Source of the DNA: Gavia stellata
Taxonomy: Eukaryota; Chordata; Aves; Gaviiformes; Gaviidae
NCBI RefSeq assembly: GCF_030936135.1
Contig: NC_082595.1
Span: forward strand, 64,036,716 to 64,100,715
Direction of reading: 5' to 3'
DNA: 64,000 nucleotides
Under the pieces are notes generated by a model. The model saw nothing but the letters and a program-made list of their open reading frames with translations. It was not told the origin of the DNA and did not search any database. Position 1 is the stretch's first letter, and every line of letters begins with the position of its first letter. Positions 28,085 to 39,400 of this stretch are shown in pieces. The position numbers and the translations under genes are program-made.

Positions 28085-31000
28085 GGCTGCTACTTCAGGC
28101 TAATGAGCCTGGCTAGCCAGAGGATTCTTGGCAGTAACAGGGAAAAACGGATTTTGCTGAAAGTGACTGAGCAGCTTTCACAAGGACCGCTCTGCCCAAG
28201 CAGCCCGGGGAGCTGGTGCCAAGTCAGGACCTGGCTCCGGGAGGAGATGGTCACCTCTCTGCAGCCAGCACCTCTGCCCTCCCTCGCATGGGCTCAGGGA
28301 GAGCAGCTGTACCCAGCTCTGCTCAGACCTGCTGACTCTGGCAGCCTGCAAGGAGGCAGCGAGGGAGGTCACAGTCTCCCTGGGAGCCTTTTCTTGGGTT
28401 TTTCCTCCCTCCCTGCCATGCAGCCCATGGGAACTGCTCCCCCTTCACATGGCAGGACTTGGAGGCACTCATCGTCCTGGACTACATCTGTCTGCCACCC
28501 GTGACAAGTGCCTGCCTCATCCCGGCCGACCAGGCTATGGGACCTCACGGCTGAATGTCGCAAAGTCAGTGCAACAGCCAGGACGCGGGGTTTTGCCCCA
28601 TGTGAGGATTTTCAACAGTAGGACCTACCCCAAATCCTTCCTCATCCAGAGCTACACCTAAGCTCCCCTGAACTCAAGGAGAGTCTCCTTTTCGGTAATG
28701 GATTTGGAGATGGCCCTCCCAGAGGGCCACTGACTAAATGTGGTGAGCTGCATGTGTGAAAACAAAGGCAGGTTTGAACCAAGGAAGAGGCATATTACTA
28801 GGTGAAGGAAATTGTGTTCTCTTTGCTGGTTTTTTTTTTAAATGTCATTCTTCCCACATGTAAATGTTGCACTTTTAAGAAAAAGAGCACTATCAAATGC
28901 AGCCAGCTGTGGTTCAGGCGCTCTGCCTTTTCTTTGTTATCCAAAACACTTACAAAATATTAACATTTTAAACTCCCTTACTTTCCTCTTCTCCAAGTTA
29001 CTGATTTTGTTTTGCCACAGCCTACATACGAGATAACTCTATGCCTTTTTACTAAACCTTCACTCAAATATTTTTAATACAGAGAGTATTAAAACAGTCT
29101 GGATGTTCTTCATAATGGATTAACTGTATTTTGCTCTTTCCTTTAACTTTCATCGGCTGTGGCTAAACTGTACACCCTGAAGGCATTGCGTCTGACAGCC
29201 AGGTGTGGTACGTTCCTACTGACTTCTACTCCTCCTTGTTTCCCATCACTGTAAATTGGTTGCTTCACATTATGCAAGATAAACCATGCTACACTAATTC
29301 TCCAGTGCTTCTTTCTTCCTATGTAAATGCACATGCTGATTTACTAGATTAAAGTAATCTGCTTACTGACACCTAAGTAGTTGAGTATATGGACCAACAT
29401 CATTAATTATCTGACATGAACATGGCAGCTCTTCAAGACATGAAACCCGTCAGTGGCAAGGACAGGTGGCAGTCAACATTTTCTGTGTGTCTTGTGCTAG
29501 GATGCCAAAAAGGAATACCTAAGCTCAGGATTTACTTATTTAAATTCAGTGCGAAAGCATTTTTCTCTGCCCGTGAACACTTTCATTAAATCAGTCCTAA
29601 TCTTTCAACAATGATGTGAATGCCATTATGCAAATAAGCAACTGCTTTTCAGCCTTGCAGAAATGATGACACCTATGCAAAGGTTTCTGAGGCTCTTTAA
29701 TAGTGGCAGTCGCTGAACTTCATAAAAACCGATTTGTAAGTATTGCATTTGGTGATAATGATTCTTTTTCTGTGAGGCTGGTCACTTTTAAAGCCATATC
29801 TCAAAGCTGAGAACCAATGAAATGTTTAATATTCTGGAATAATTCACCTCTGTGCATCAGAATGTTGTAAAAAGGCTCCCATCTGATGACGCCTGTAACT
29901 GGCACGGTACGCTCTGCATTTATCACAGTGCTCCAGATAATATTAGTATTTAATGACTGTGCACTGATAAGCTGAAACTGGATGAATAGACTGTCTTCCA
30001 TCTCATTCTGCTTAAGGTGACATGAACTTTCATTTATGTCACAGCCACTTGCAGCTGTTCAGATGATGCACTCTAAAAATGCTGAAAGGAATACTCTATC
30101 AATCCACAACTGAATGAATGACCACAAGAATGAGTCTGTTGTCTTACTGTCTTTGGATTGCTTTTATAAAAGCATTTGTATTCCAGGAAGGAAGCAAGAA
30201 TATAATTAATCATTGACACAACTGAATAGGCACATTGTCTAAGTGATTCATTAGGAAGCAATTTCAAGAATATTTATTTTGATGATATACATTTTATAAT
30301 TCATTAGCAACATAATAAAGTGAACACTCAAAAGAATCCATTTCCTATTTTTATACCTTTGAATTAAATATAGCTGCATCCTTGCTAGCTGCGACTCTCT
30401 TTGCAAAGCTTTGTGTCTGAAGCAAAACGCAAGACCAGTGATCGTGACAGATATAGTTAGTAATACTGAGAACCTGTATTTACAGGGCTGAAGTCCTTTT
30501 TGTATTGATAACCACTACTCAAAACAGAAATATGATACACATGGTGAAATTCAGCCCCACAATTTCCTGATAACAACCTCAGCAGATAAGTCTCGAACTA
30601 AACGAGTGCAACTACGTGCAAGAATCATTTGCAATGATTTTTTCCATACTCCAGGTGCACTTCGGTGTGTGCAGAGTATGTGCAGAAGGTGAGAAACAGC
30701 AATGCAGAATTCCTCACACCGCCATGCCACTCTTCTGTACCTACATGGAGCTAGGGCTATACTATAGAGGCTTGGTATGCTATGTGATTTTTCTCTCTTT
30801 GAATGCTTCAAGAGAAAAAGTTTGAAGAGGAGGCTTTTTTGACAAATATTTGATTAGTATGTCTTAAATTCCATAAGCCTTCATGGCAAGTCTGCCCACT
30901 AGGGCTTACCTTGGTTCTGTTCACTGCTAGGGCTTGATGACATACGTTACCCATAGTTTCCACCTGCAATTAATCTAACACTTTTCTGTAGATGCATCTT

Positions 31001-31837
31001 CCTAACACCGAGAATGAGAGCTACAGTGGATGAAACAAAAGTTAAACAGTATGATATGTGGGTCATCTGAAACTGGTGCAACTCTGAACTAGTCCAAAAC
31101 TTGTTTTTAACAAGAAGATGGGCTCCCCCAGCCAAACAGACCTCTTGCATTGGCCAGCACATCTGGTCATCTGGATCTTTCTAAGCAAAGGTAATAATTT
31201 ATTTAAAAGATCTTTATCTATTCTTAATGACAATGCTTGTGAAAATAGCTTGATTGGTAAGAACTGAGACAGAATGCTTCTGGAAAGAGATGAAGGGAGA
31301 GCTGGAAGAAGACGAAAAAGCAAAATAAGCAGTGAGAGTATAGAGTTAAAAATAAGGAGTGTAAATCTAAAAACTATTGAAAACATGATGTAACTACTAA
31401 GATATTTGACATGAAAGCCTAGGCAGGGAATTACAGGTTTCCTTCCTTTTTTCTAACAACTTCTAGTAGGAGGTTGATGACAACTCAGAACTTCAGCAAG
31501 AGAGAGCATCAGATAGTGATATCAGAAACCATTTCCATGCCTGAAGACTCTTTAAACATTTGTGATGGAAAGCATCTGCTTTATTCGCCTGACTATAACA
31601 TAACCTTTTCATTTTCACAGTTGATGTCTTCCATAGTTACATAATGCTTTGAGGAGCTTTTAGGTTTACACTCTGTATTTTCAACTATATTCTCATTCCT
31701 GAGCAGACACCTTGCTTGAGGGATGGACTGAACTACGGCTCTGCAGTGATGGAGAAGTCAGCCCAGTGAAGCACCTCGTCTCACAGAGCCATGTTTCAGC
31801 TGCATCCCTCCCCCGTGCAGGCAGCCTACCTTGTACC

Positions 31838-31915
31838 TAACAGTCTCGTGGTTAAAGCACCCATCCGAGAAGCTGGAAGTCTAGAACAATTCAAATCTAC
31901 ATCTCTTTTTTTGCC
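31838..31915 (+). repeat. Possible tRNA-like SINE remnant
   Basis: The words TCGTGGTTAAAGCACCCATC and CTAGAACAATTCAAATCTAC are spaced like the A-box and B-box of an old tRNA-derived SINE (compare TAGTGGTTAGAGCAC and GGTTCAAATCC). It is highly diverged; the call rests on this spacing and remembered consensus only. Confidence 0.3.
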
Positions 31916-32134
31916 ATACAAGTGTTTACCATGCTATATTTGCCAGCTTCTGAACACCTGGAGATAGTCAGCATCAGCAGGGTGTATCTGAAAGAGGCAG
32001 CTATGCCATGGGGCAGTGGTTTTGGCACACAGTCCAGCTTTAGTGCTAGTTTCCAGATTTGTTTCTGTACTTGGCATTAAACTGTATTTAGCTGCAAAGT
32101 GGAAATAGTCTTGAGAAAATGCAGGTCTTTCCTC

Positions 32135-32290
32135 TCCCACACTGAGTGCCCTAAGCACTGGGCTTTCAACCCACATGGGTTTTGCACCCCTCTTCTTGGC
32201 ACACAGAAATCTTGGACCATTCTCTGGTTCGTATATTTGACAGCAGCTGAACTTTGTGCGGGGCTCAAACCTTTGAGGATGAGAGAAGCA
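32135..32290 (-). repeat. Possible tRNA-like SINE remnant, minus orientation
   Basis: GAGTGCCCTAAGCACTGGGC (from about 32145) reads on the minus strand as the head of the same tRNA-like SINE type suspected at 31838, and is followed by GGGCTCAAACC near 32260. If both calls hold, they form an inverted pair about 230 bases apart. Weak evidence. Confidence 0.3.
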
Positions 32291-35200
32291 GGCTCTAAGC
32301 CTGTCCTTGGCTCTGCCACGGTCAGGGACAGTGACCGAGCTTAGCAATGGCTGTGGCAAGTGCTCTGAGCAGAGCGACTCTGGCCACATGCAGAAACCGC
32401 AGAGGGGGTCCCTCTACAAACCTAAAGCCAGGAAAGTACTCACTGAGTGGATTTAAACATGTCCTCCAGTAGCAGCCACAGACTGGGATTCACATATTTT
32501 TGTTACAGCTAACTCCTACATTGGGTACTTCTTCCACCACTTCTTCCACCTCTTCCACCTGGTGTCTGAAATGAGCTCAGGTTGGGAAGAGCCAGTTTCC
32601 AGAAGGAGAAGTCTCCTTCTCTGTGGTCAGGCTGCTTCAGGGTGTGAAGTCACTTGGTCAGGGAACTACATCCCCCACACTCTTGCTTATGGAACCCTGG
32701 GTGGAGAAGCAGCTGAGGGGCTGCACCTTAACTGCAGCTGAGGATACTCAAAACCAAGTCTATTATATGAAAGCCTTTAAAAGTGAAAAGATAAAAACTT
32801 AAATGCACTATTTAGCATTTTGTTTGACTGATGCATAAAAAAGCACCTTTTGCCTAAATTAAAACTATTTTATCTGTACCTGACAGGGAATGCTGTTAAT
32901 TGAATGACATTTTTTAAAAGGTTTCCAATTTGAATTTTGCTCAGTTCTGCAGGCTGCATATGAGCTGAACTACAGGATTATATTGTGTTATGACACGACT
33001 TTGTTGATGTCTTGCTTGTAAAAGGTAGCAATAAAAACTAGTTTACTGCCTGAACGCAATCCTGATTCTTCTTACTTCAGTTGTACCCACAAATAAAGGG
33101 AGGAGGGGTTTCTGTAGAACTCAGCTGTACAAAAGTCTGCTAAAACCTTTTCAAAGCACATCAAGAGTTTAATTCTCATTCCAAAATGACTAAGAGCTCC
33201 TGTACAAGAGCCCTCTTGTGACTACCTGGGAAGTACAATATTACATCCATAGAGGAAAAGCACATCGCTTCTTAAAGAGATAATTCATCATGTCACCTGC
33301 TACCATATCCCCCTGCTTCATAACTTATTTTTATTGGCCAAGGACAATGCAGGGAAAGAAAAATGCAGTAGAGATTTATTAAACATTAAAAAAGTCTAAG
33401 AAAATATAAAAAATCTCCCCCTTAAACACAGTTATTGATAACTTCTCCTCCTAGAGTACAGCATGATGTAAGAAACACCATTACTTCAGTTCAGAGATAA
33501 TGGGAAGGCAACCATCTGATGTAAGTCAGTCCCTCCTTAAGAGGTTACTGAGGAAATAGATGGGGCTGTTTTCTGGACAGTGAAATCATACACTGAGCTT
33601 TTTTCTTCCTCTGTCTGGGGGAAGACATCAGCACACCCGGGGGAAGGTCTGGTGCCAGCACTCTGGGGACACTTTTGGGTGCCTGCTCGGGTAGCCCTGC
33701 CTTGACTGCAGCAACACTCTGAGCGGCATCTGGAGGCAGGGCTGTCGAGAACCTGACAGCAAGGCAATCTGCACATTTTACGGAGCTGTCAAACTTCTCG
33801 TAAGATGGATTGTGCCCAGAGATAGGTGCATCTAAGGTACTCCCATAAATCTAATAGCAGGTATGAGAAGAGAGCTGTTTACAACCAGCCAGAAACTCAT
33901 GCCATCCAGTGGGACTGGCCCAAAGACGCCAGTTCAGGTGTTCAGGTTCCTCTCCAGCCCCGCTGGAACAAATCTTGCACTTTCTGCTGGCCCTTGCTGG
34001 CTCCTTGGCCAGGTGCCTTCCCACCCTCAGCGCAGAGCATTTGCCACAGCTGAGCCTCTCCCTTGACCCCGGGCCACAAAGTTTCCTACAGCTTTTTAGG
34101 TTTGATACTGGATTTTGGAGTCTCACCGCAGGCTCTCCTGTAAGCCTGCCTTTAAGTATGACCTTTATATCTTGCCATACTGCTGCAAAGAATAATATTG
34201 GTTATAATTTGGGTTTACATTTATTATATTATTTGACCTTTTAAAAATAGTAATTTTATGTAAGTACCACAAGCGGTTTGAAATATATCAAAGAGTAGTC
34301 CGATCACGCGAGTGGCTGGTTCAAAGCACACTGGGCAGTGCTCCTCTCTCCTCAGCACGTGGTGGCTTTGCCGTTTTATTATTGCCTCCCTTGCATCTCT
34401 CACCCAGGCCTGATTTTCAAGGCTAGATTGAGAAGGTCATTTGTAGTCTCAGTCTTATAGTGCTAGAGAATATTTGATGTGGAGTTGATTGAATTAAAAT
34501 AAAAATAATTATAGTAGAACTGTTACAGATATGCCATCAAAATTTTCTTGCTTCTTTTATGATGATTGGGAGGAACATGCTTTAATTGATATAATAGTGA
34601 TTTATTAGAATAATGTAATCTCAGTAGATAAGTAGATCAAATAACAAACTTTAGCATCCTTCTTTCATTACGTATTTCCCCATCCCTTTGCAATCATCCC
34701 AATGAAGAGCAAACATAGTGGGTAAATTTATGCCTAATGCAACTGGGGATGAATCTGAATAAGTGGTTGGGTGCTTTCAACTCCACGCAAGTACAAAGAA
34801 CAAAAAGGGGAAAAAAAAAAAGTAAATCAGCACTGCCTCAGGTTTGCCAGTATAGAAATCTATCAAACAATACTGCTAAAATTAAACAAGTTGTAAAATA
34901 TCATATGCAAAGCATGTCTGAAAGGTATTTGGAGCTACACTGCAAAACCCTTTAAATGTTGAATTAACTACAAGAACCTTAATAGATACTTGATTAGATT
35001 TATAAAAAGACTTTTTTCTCTCAAAAATAATAAATATAAAACTAAGTTCTGCAATCAGATAATGAAGTTTTGAATATATGTAATTCAGGATAGCTTTGGG
35101 TTAAACTGTTAGGGCACTTTGTTTTCTCAAGTTTTAGGAGAATCGATTATTCAAAAAAATTATGCATCTTCTTCCCTGGTAAATATGGAGCTGAAAATCT

Positions 35201-36238
35201 TTGAAAATAAAGAACCCCCTTGGGAAAGCAAGTTGCACAAAGGTGTTAAGAAAAGCCCTAATCCCTCTATCCAGAGCACGACAGGTAGCTCTGTCCTCTT
35301 CATCTGGAGAATTTCATGTCAGTGCATTGCCCTGCATCGTCCTGCTGTACGATGAGCGTGTCAGCCTACTGTGGGCCCTCAGAGCTGGCCACCGGCAAGC
35401 ACACGAGGTTCTCCACGCTTACTATTTAAAAGATATTATTGCTCATGCCCCAGTTACTGAGAAATAGCTTCTGTAGTAACAGGAGCTGCGCATCTAATGT
35501 GCTGTGATTTTTTGCATATTAACAACTTGTAAGTCTGTCTCCTTCCACCAACAAATTCTCTCTCCCCGAGACACAAAGTGATCACCAGAACAAATGCATG
35601 GCTAGTACACTGAAGGGCTTGCGTATTGACACTGTACCAACACTTTTAACTGTATTCTTGTTCTGACACGAAGTAACTGGAGATTGTGTGTAAATAGATG
35701 CACTAGTCACATAATGAAGGCAACCCTGAAGGCATCTATTTCCCTTCTGAAGAAACATGCTGCAGGGGTGAGTAGGTGAAAGAGCAGAAAACGGTATTTT
35801 TATTTATTCCAAAGCAATAGTTCCAGACAACTGAACCCGAGGCAGCAGAACCAAAGGAGACGTCTTTCTCTGTGCGCCTCAAAAGCCGCGGGTTTTGCCT
35901 GCAAGTCCCAGCCAAGCACCCGGGCTGCAGCCGCAACGGGTTTTAAGGCGCCCAAGTGTAGCGGGCGGCACCGCCGCGGGCTCTGCCGTCCCTGAGGGGT
36001 CTCCGCAGGCAGCGGCGCCGCCTCCGCCCTCCCCTGCCCGCCCCGTCGACGCCTTCGGCGCCCACCGCCAGCGCGGGGCGGCGGGGGAGTCCCGCGACGG
36101 GACCGGCTGCCGGGGAGGGGGGAGCGCGGCCGCCGCTCCCCGCCGCAGGAGAGGCGCGGCGGGACGGGCGGCAGCTCCCGCCGCCTCGGCTGCCCCCGGC
36201 TCGGCCGGCGCAGCGCGCCTCCTCTCGCCTCGGGTGGC

Positions 36239-36373
36239 CCCGCAGCCCCCCGGGGCCGGCGGCAGGCGCCTGCGCGCTGCGGCCGCCCGGTGCCGGCCCC
36301 GGAGCTGGCGCCGCCCGCAGCCTCCCGCCGGCTGCTGCCTATTTTAGACACAGCGGCGGCTCGGTGCCCGCGG
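36239..36373 (+). repeat. Shared promoter core, copy 1 (paired with 62310-62444)
   Basis: This 135-bp block aligns without gaps to 62310-62444 with only three mismatches: two adjacent to GGCGCCTGCGCG and one just after the CCTATTTTAG element. The flanking sequence on the left is unrelated. On the right a second, less perfect block follows and ends at the splice donor. Confidence 0.95.
36338..36347 (+). promoter_or_regulatory. CArG/TATA-like element in POPDC3 core promoter
   Basis: CCTATTTTAG fits the relaxed CArG pattern CC(A/T)7G recognised by MADS-box factors such as SRF, and also contains a TATA-like TATTTTA. It is the only AT-rich word in a GC-rich promoter core and is preserved exactly in the second island. 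Confidence 0.5.
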
Positions 36374-36480
36374 CGGGACGTGGTGCCGGGCGCGGTGTGG
36401 AGCGGCAGCCCGAGCCCTCCGCCGTCCCGCCCGGGCGGCCGGGAAACTTTTCCGAGGGCGCGGGAAGGGGCACGGGGCAG
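36365..36480 (+). other. POPDC3: POPDC3 inferred non-coding exon 1
   Basis: The 3' boundary is a consensus donor, CAG followed by GTAAGG at 36481. The 5' boundary is a guess, placed about 25-30 bases downstream of the TATA-like word. No ATG in this interval opens into the POPDC3 frame, so it would be 5' UTR. Confidence 0.5.
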
Positions 36481-39400
36481 GTAAGGGGCGCGGGCAGGGC
36501 GAGGGCCGGGCCGGGCCGTGCCAGGGCGGGCTGAAGCCCCGGCGCTGCCTCCGCCCGCCCCCCGCCGGCGCTGTCCAGTCAGGGAGCGCGGGGAGCGTCG
36601 CCCCGCTCTGCCGGGGGCGAGGGGGAACCGGGGCCGCCTCCCGCCCCGCTGCGCTCCGGCGACACCCGCTTCGGGCCCGGAGCGGCGGCGGGGACTGGCC
36701 GTCGGGGGAGGGCTGCCGCCCCGAGGGCTCGGCGGCGTCCTGGGCGGTGTGTGACGGGGAGTAACGTCGGGCGGGTCGGGGCACTCCCTGCCTTGGGAGG
36801 GGAGCGCTCCTCCCCAGCACGCCCCGCCGGTGCGGCCCGGCGGCGGTAACCGGAGCGCCCGAGTTCAGCCGCGGCTGGAAGTTGGAGCGCTTTACCGTGT
36901 GCCCTGTATGAAGGAGCGGGGCACGCTGCCCTGCGCTTCGCCCCGCGAGGGGCCTGTCTGAAGCGAGACTCTTCGTCATGTATCTCGGGTTTAGGGTTTA
37001 TTTCTTAGGAAAGCGTGGTTTCTGGTTTCTCCGCGGGTGCAGCTGCTGCCCGCTCACACAAGAGCTGACTCGGGGAGTATCTCTACTTTCGCAAAACCAA
37101 CTCGGGATCCGGGCATTTCTTCCACTGACTAGGGGCTTGCTTCATGGGCTGCCGTTATTTGATTCTTCTCTCTCCCCATCAACAAATGGTAAGAGCAGAT
37201 GAACGCTGAAATTAAGCTCTGGTTTTGCATTTGCAGTTGTTTCTTTCCAAAGATACAACAAATGATACAAAACACTTCTTTTCCCCGAACTATAATATTT
37301 TTTTTCCAAACTATAATATTTTACCACATTTTCTTCAGCTGTTCTGTAAAGCTTTGTGTGCATTTAGGCTGTCAATCACTTTATGGGCAAACATTTTATA
37401 TAGCTTGTAGTATTGAATCATGGACCACCTGGTAGTGTTATAAAGATGTCATTGATGAAATCTGGCTTCTAGAACTAGGGCTTCTTGCCACTCTGTTGAT
37501 TAATGGGAATATGATTGTATACATGCAAGTAAAAATGTCTTCACTGACCGCAGCAAAACAAGAAATGGTTTCCACATCTGCAGAACTGTTGCTGTTCAGG
37601 CTTTCCACAAAGTTCTGTGTGGTGCCAAATACTAAAGTAGCTTAAAATGCCAAGTTTTTTAAGAAATGCCTTGCCTGCAAAGTAGCAGGTACACCGCAAG
37701 TCCTGTAGCGAGGAGAACAGATACTGAAACGGAAGGAAAAGTTACGCAGGTAATTGTGATGGCAAAGTTTGTGGCAGGAAAACCTTTTATGATGAAAGGT
37801 GAGAACAGAAAGTTTATTAAGGATTCAAGAAAAGGATTGCTAGCTGAAGCTACAGTTAATCTTTTTATTAAGTGTGCAGGCTCTTCAGAGATGAGATTTT
37901 ATTTTATCATTCTAGTGTGTTCCACTGTCTTGTGAAAAAGAACTCTGATCAGTGTCGCCAGGTGATGATACAGTACCTGTAATTGGGCATGCCGCTGTTG
38001 CCCAAACAGAAGTCGGATATTGTACAGTCAACAAAGGCTCGGTTTGTGATTACATTATGTGATAAAACTAAGAGTATTCTGGCTCTCGTAGATAGAAAAC
38101 TAATGAAAGTGATGCTAAACCAGTGCCGTGTGCATGCTTCTGCCTGGCTGTTTTGTATGTAAAGCCCTGTGACACTCGTTTCAGTACAGCAGAGAGTAGA
38201 ACTGTACTTCTAACCCCAAACCCTCCAGTAAAGATAAATAATTTCAGCAGCTCCATTAGGGCATCCTCGCTACCTTTCACTGTGTTTAGCTCTGGTTTAG
38301 AGCTCACGGGGTACATAAATGTGGCGTTTCATGGCTCAGTGTTTATCTGTTTGAACACATGGCTCATGACACTGCTTCTCCATAATTCAGTTGTACATGC
38401 AGGGGTAGTGCAATGAACCAAGCCTCTGTGTTTTATTTCTTTTTTGGGAAATGAAGTTCACATCATGTGGTTGGTTTCATGGAAATACATTCCCATCCAA
38501 AGGCACTACTACATGTACAAACTGATTTAAGCTGAATTCTGCAGAGTTCAGCTGTAGTTCATTAACACAGTTTTAAAGTACTTGTGAAATATGCATTGCA
38601 GCTGTTTTATTATTAGATTAAAAGTGGAACTGTAGAAGTGCTTGAATTTGTGCTTCACCTTGCAGTATTTGTTACAAAATGCGATAAAACAGACCCCCTG
38701 GATTATTATTTGGCCAATGCTGTTCAATATACAAGAGCCTTGCTCAAATTTACCCAAGTGCTAGCAATCCATAGTTAGTTTAAAAAAAATGTCTGACTGT
38801 CATTCCATATTCATGTTTCCTAGGAGCAAAAGACCTTAAAAAAAGGAGAGAGGGCATTATTCTTCCTAGTTTGGCAGGAATACCACATGTACTTATGGTT
38901 CATCAGTTCTGATGCAAATTGGAAGAAAATCTGTAATTTTTTTTCATATCGGATACTGTCTAGATGATAAAATAGATAGCATCTTCAATACTGGCTTTGC
39001 AACCACAGAGGATTGCATTGTATATTTTACAGTGATAAATGAGGAATCGTTCAAGTACTGTAAGCTGTGTATAGTAAGCTGGTCTTTAAATATTTAAAGT
39101 CTAAATAATAGAGCTTCGCTGTATGCAGTGCTTCTAATGAACCTTAAACTATTCTGTATTGCTGTGGGTTTTCTTTCTCTCTTGATGCCTCCCCCCACCC
39201 AGCTTTTTTCCACTTCTTAAAAAGTTTAGTAGGAATTCGAGCAAAGTGTAAGTAGAATCAGGCCTTCCCAGCTGCAGCCAAACAAGCTCAATGAATCAAA
39301 AGTCCCATGAAAAGGCTCCTGTTAAAGCGCTCTGCTTTGGAGAAAGCAGTTCTGCATCTGCTGCAGCAGGGAGGCAGGAGTCAGGCCCAGCCTGGCGAGG

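Larger units (their letters stand above)
3476..36238. other. PREP-POPDC3 intergenic region
   Basis: About 33 kb with no supported protein-coding gene. It holds CR1 LINE fragments (6148-6683, 11427-11690, 16675-17120, 24460-25290), a (TTCCC)n array at 26063-26210, short simple repeats, and candidate older repeats near 20.7-22.2 kb and 31.8-32.3 kb. A GC-rich patch occurs at about 13180-13450. The rest is AT-rich, apparently single-copy DNA. The longest open frame outside repeats and islands is a 212-codon minus-strand frame at 27446-28084 without recognisable similarity. The region could hold lncRNA exons or muscle enhancers, but the sequence alone does not demonstrate any. Confidence 0.8.
35880..36870 (+). 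promoter_or_regulatory. POPDC3: CpG island, POPDC3 promoter
   Basis: About 1 kb of very GC- and CpG-dense DNA in an otherwise AT-rich region, containing many GC boxes. It includes a CCTATTTTAG element (36338-36347) and, 133 bases downstream, a clear splice donor (GGGGCAG then GTAAGG at 36481). The nearest downstream coding gene on this strand is POPDC3, so this is taken as its promoter plus non-coding first exon. The core is duplicated almost exactly in the island at 62.3 kb. Confidence 0.8.

Noticed and set aside
35800-36979. Open frames of 183 and 211 codons on the minus strand in the first CpG island
   Set aside because: Same GC artefact as in the other island; low-complexity composition and no family match.
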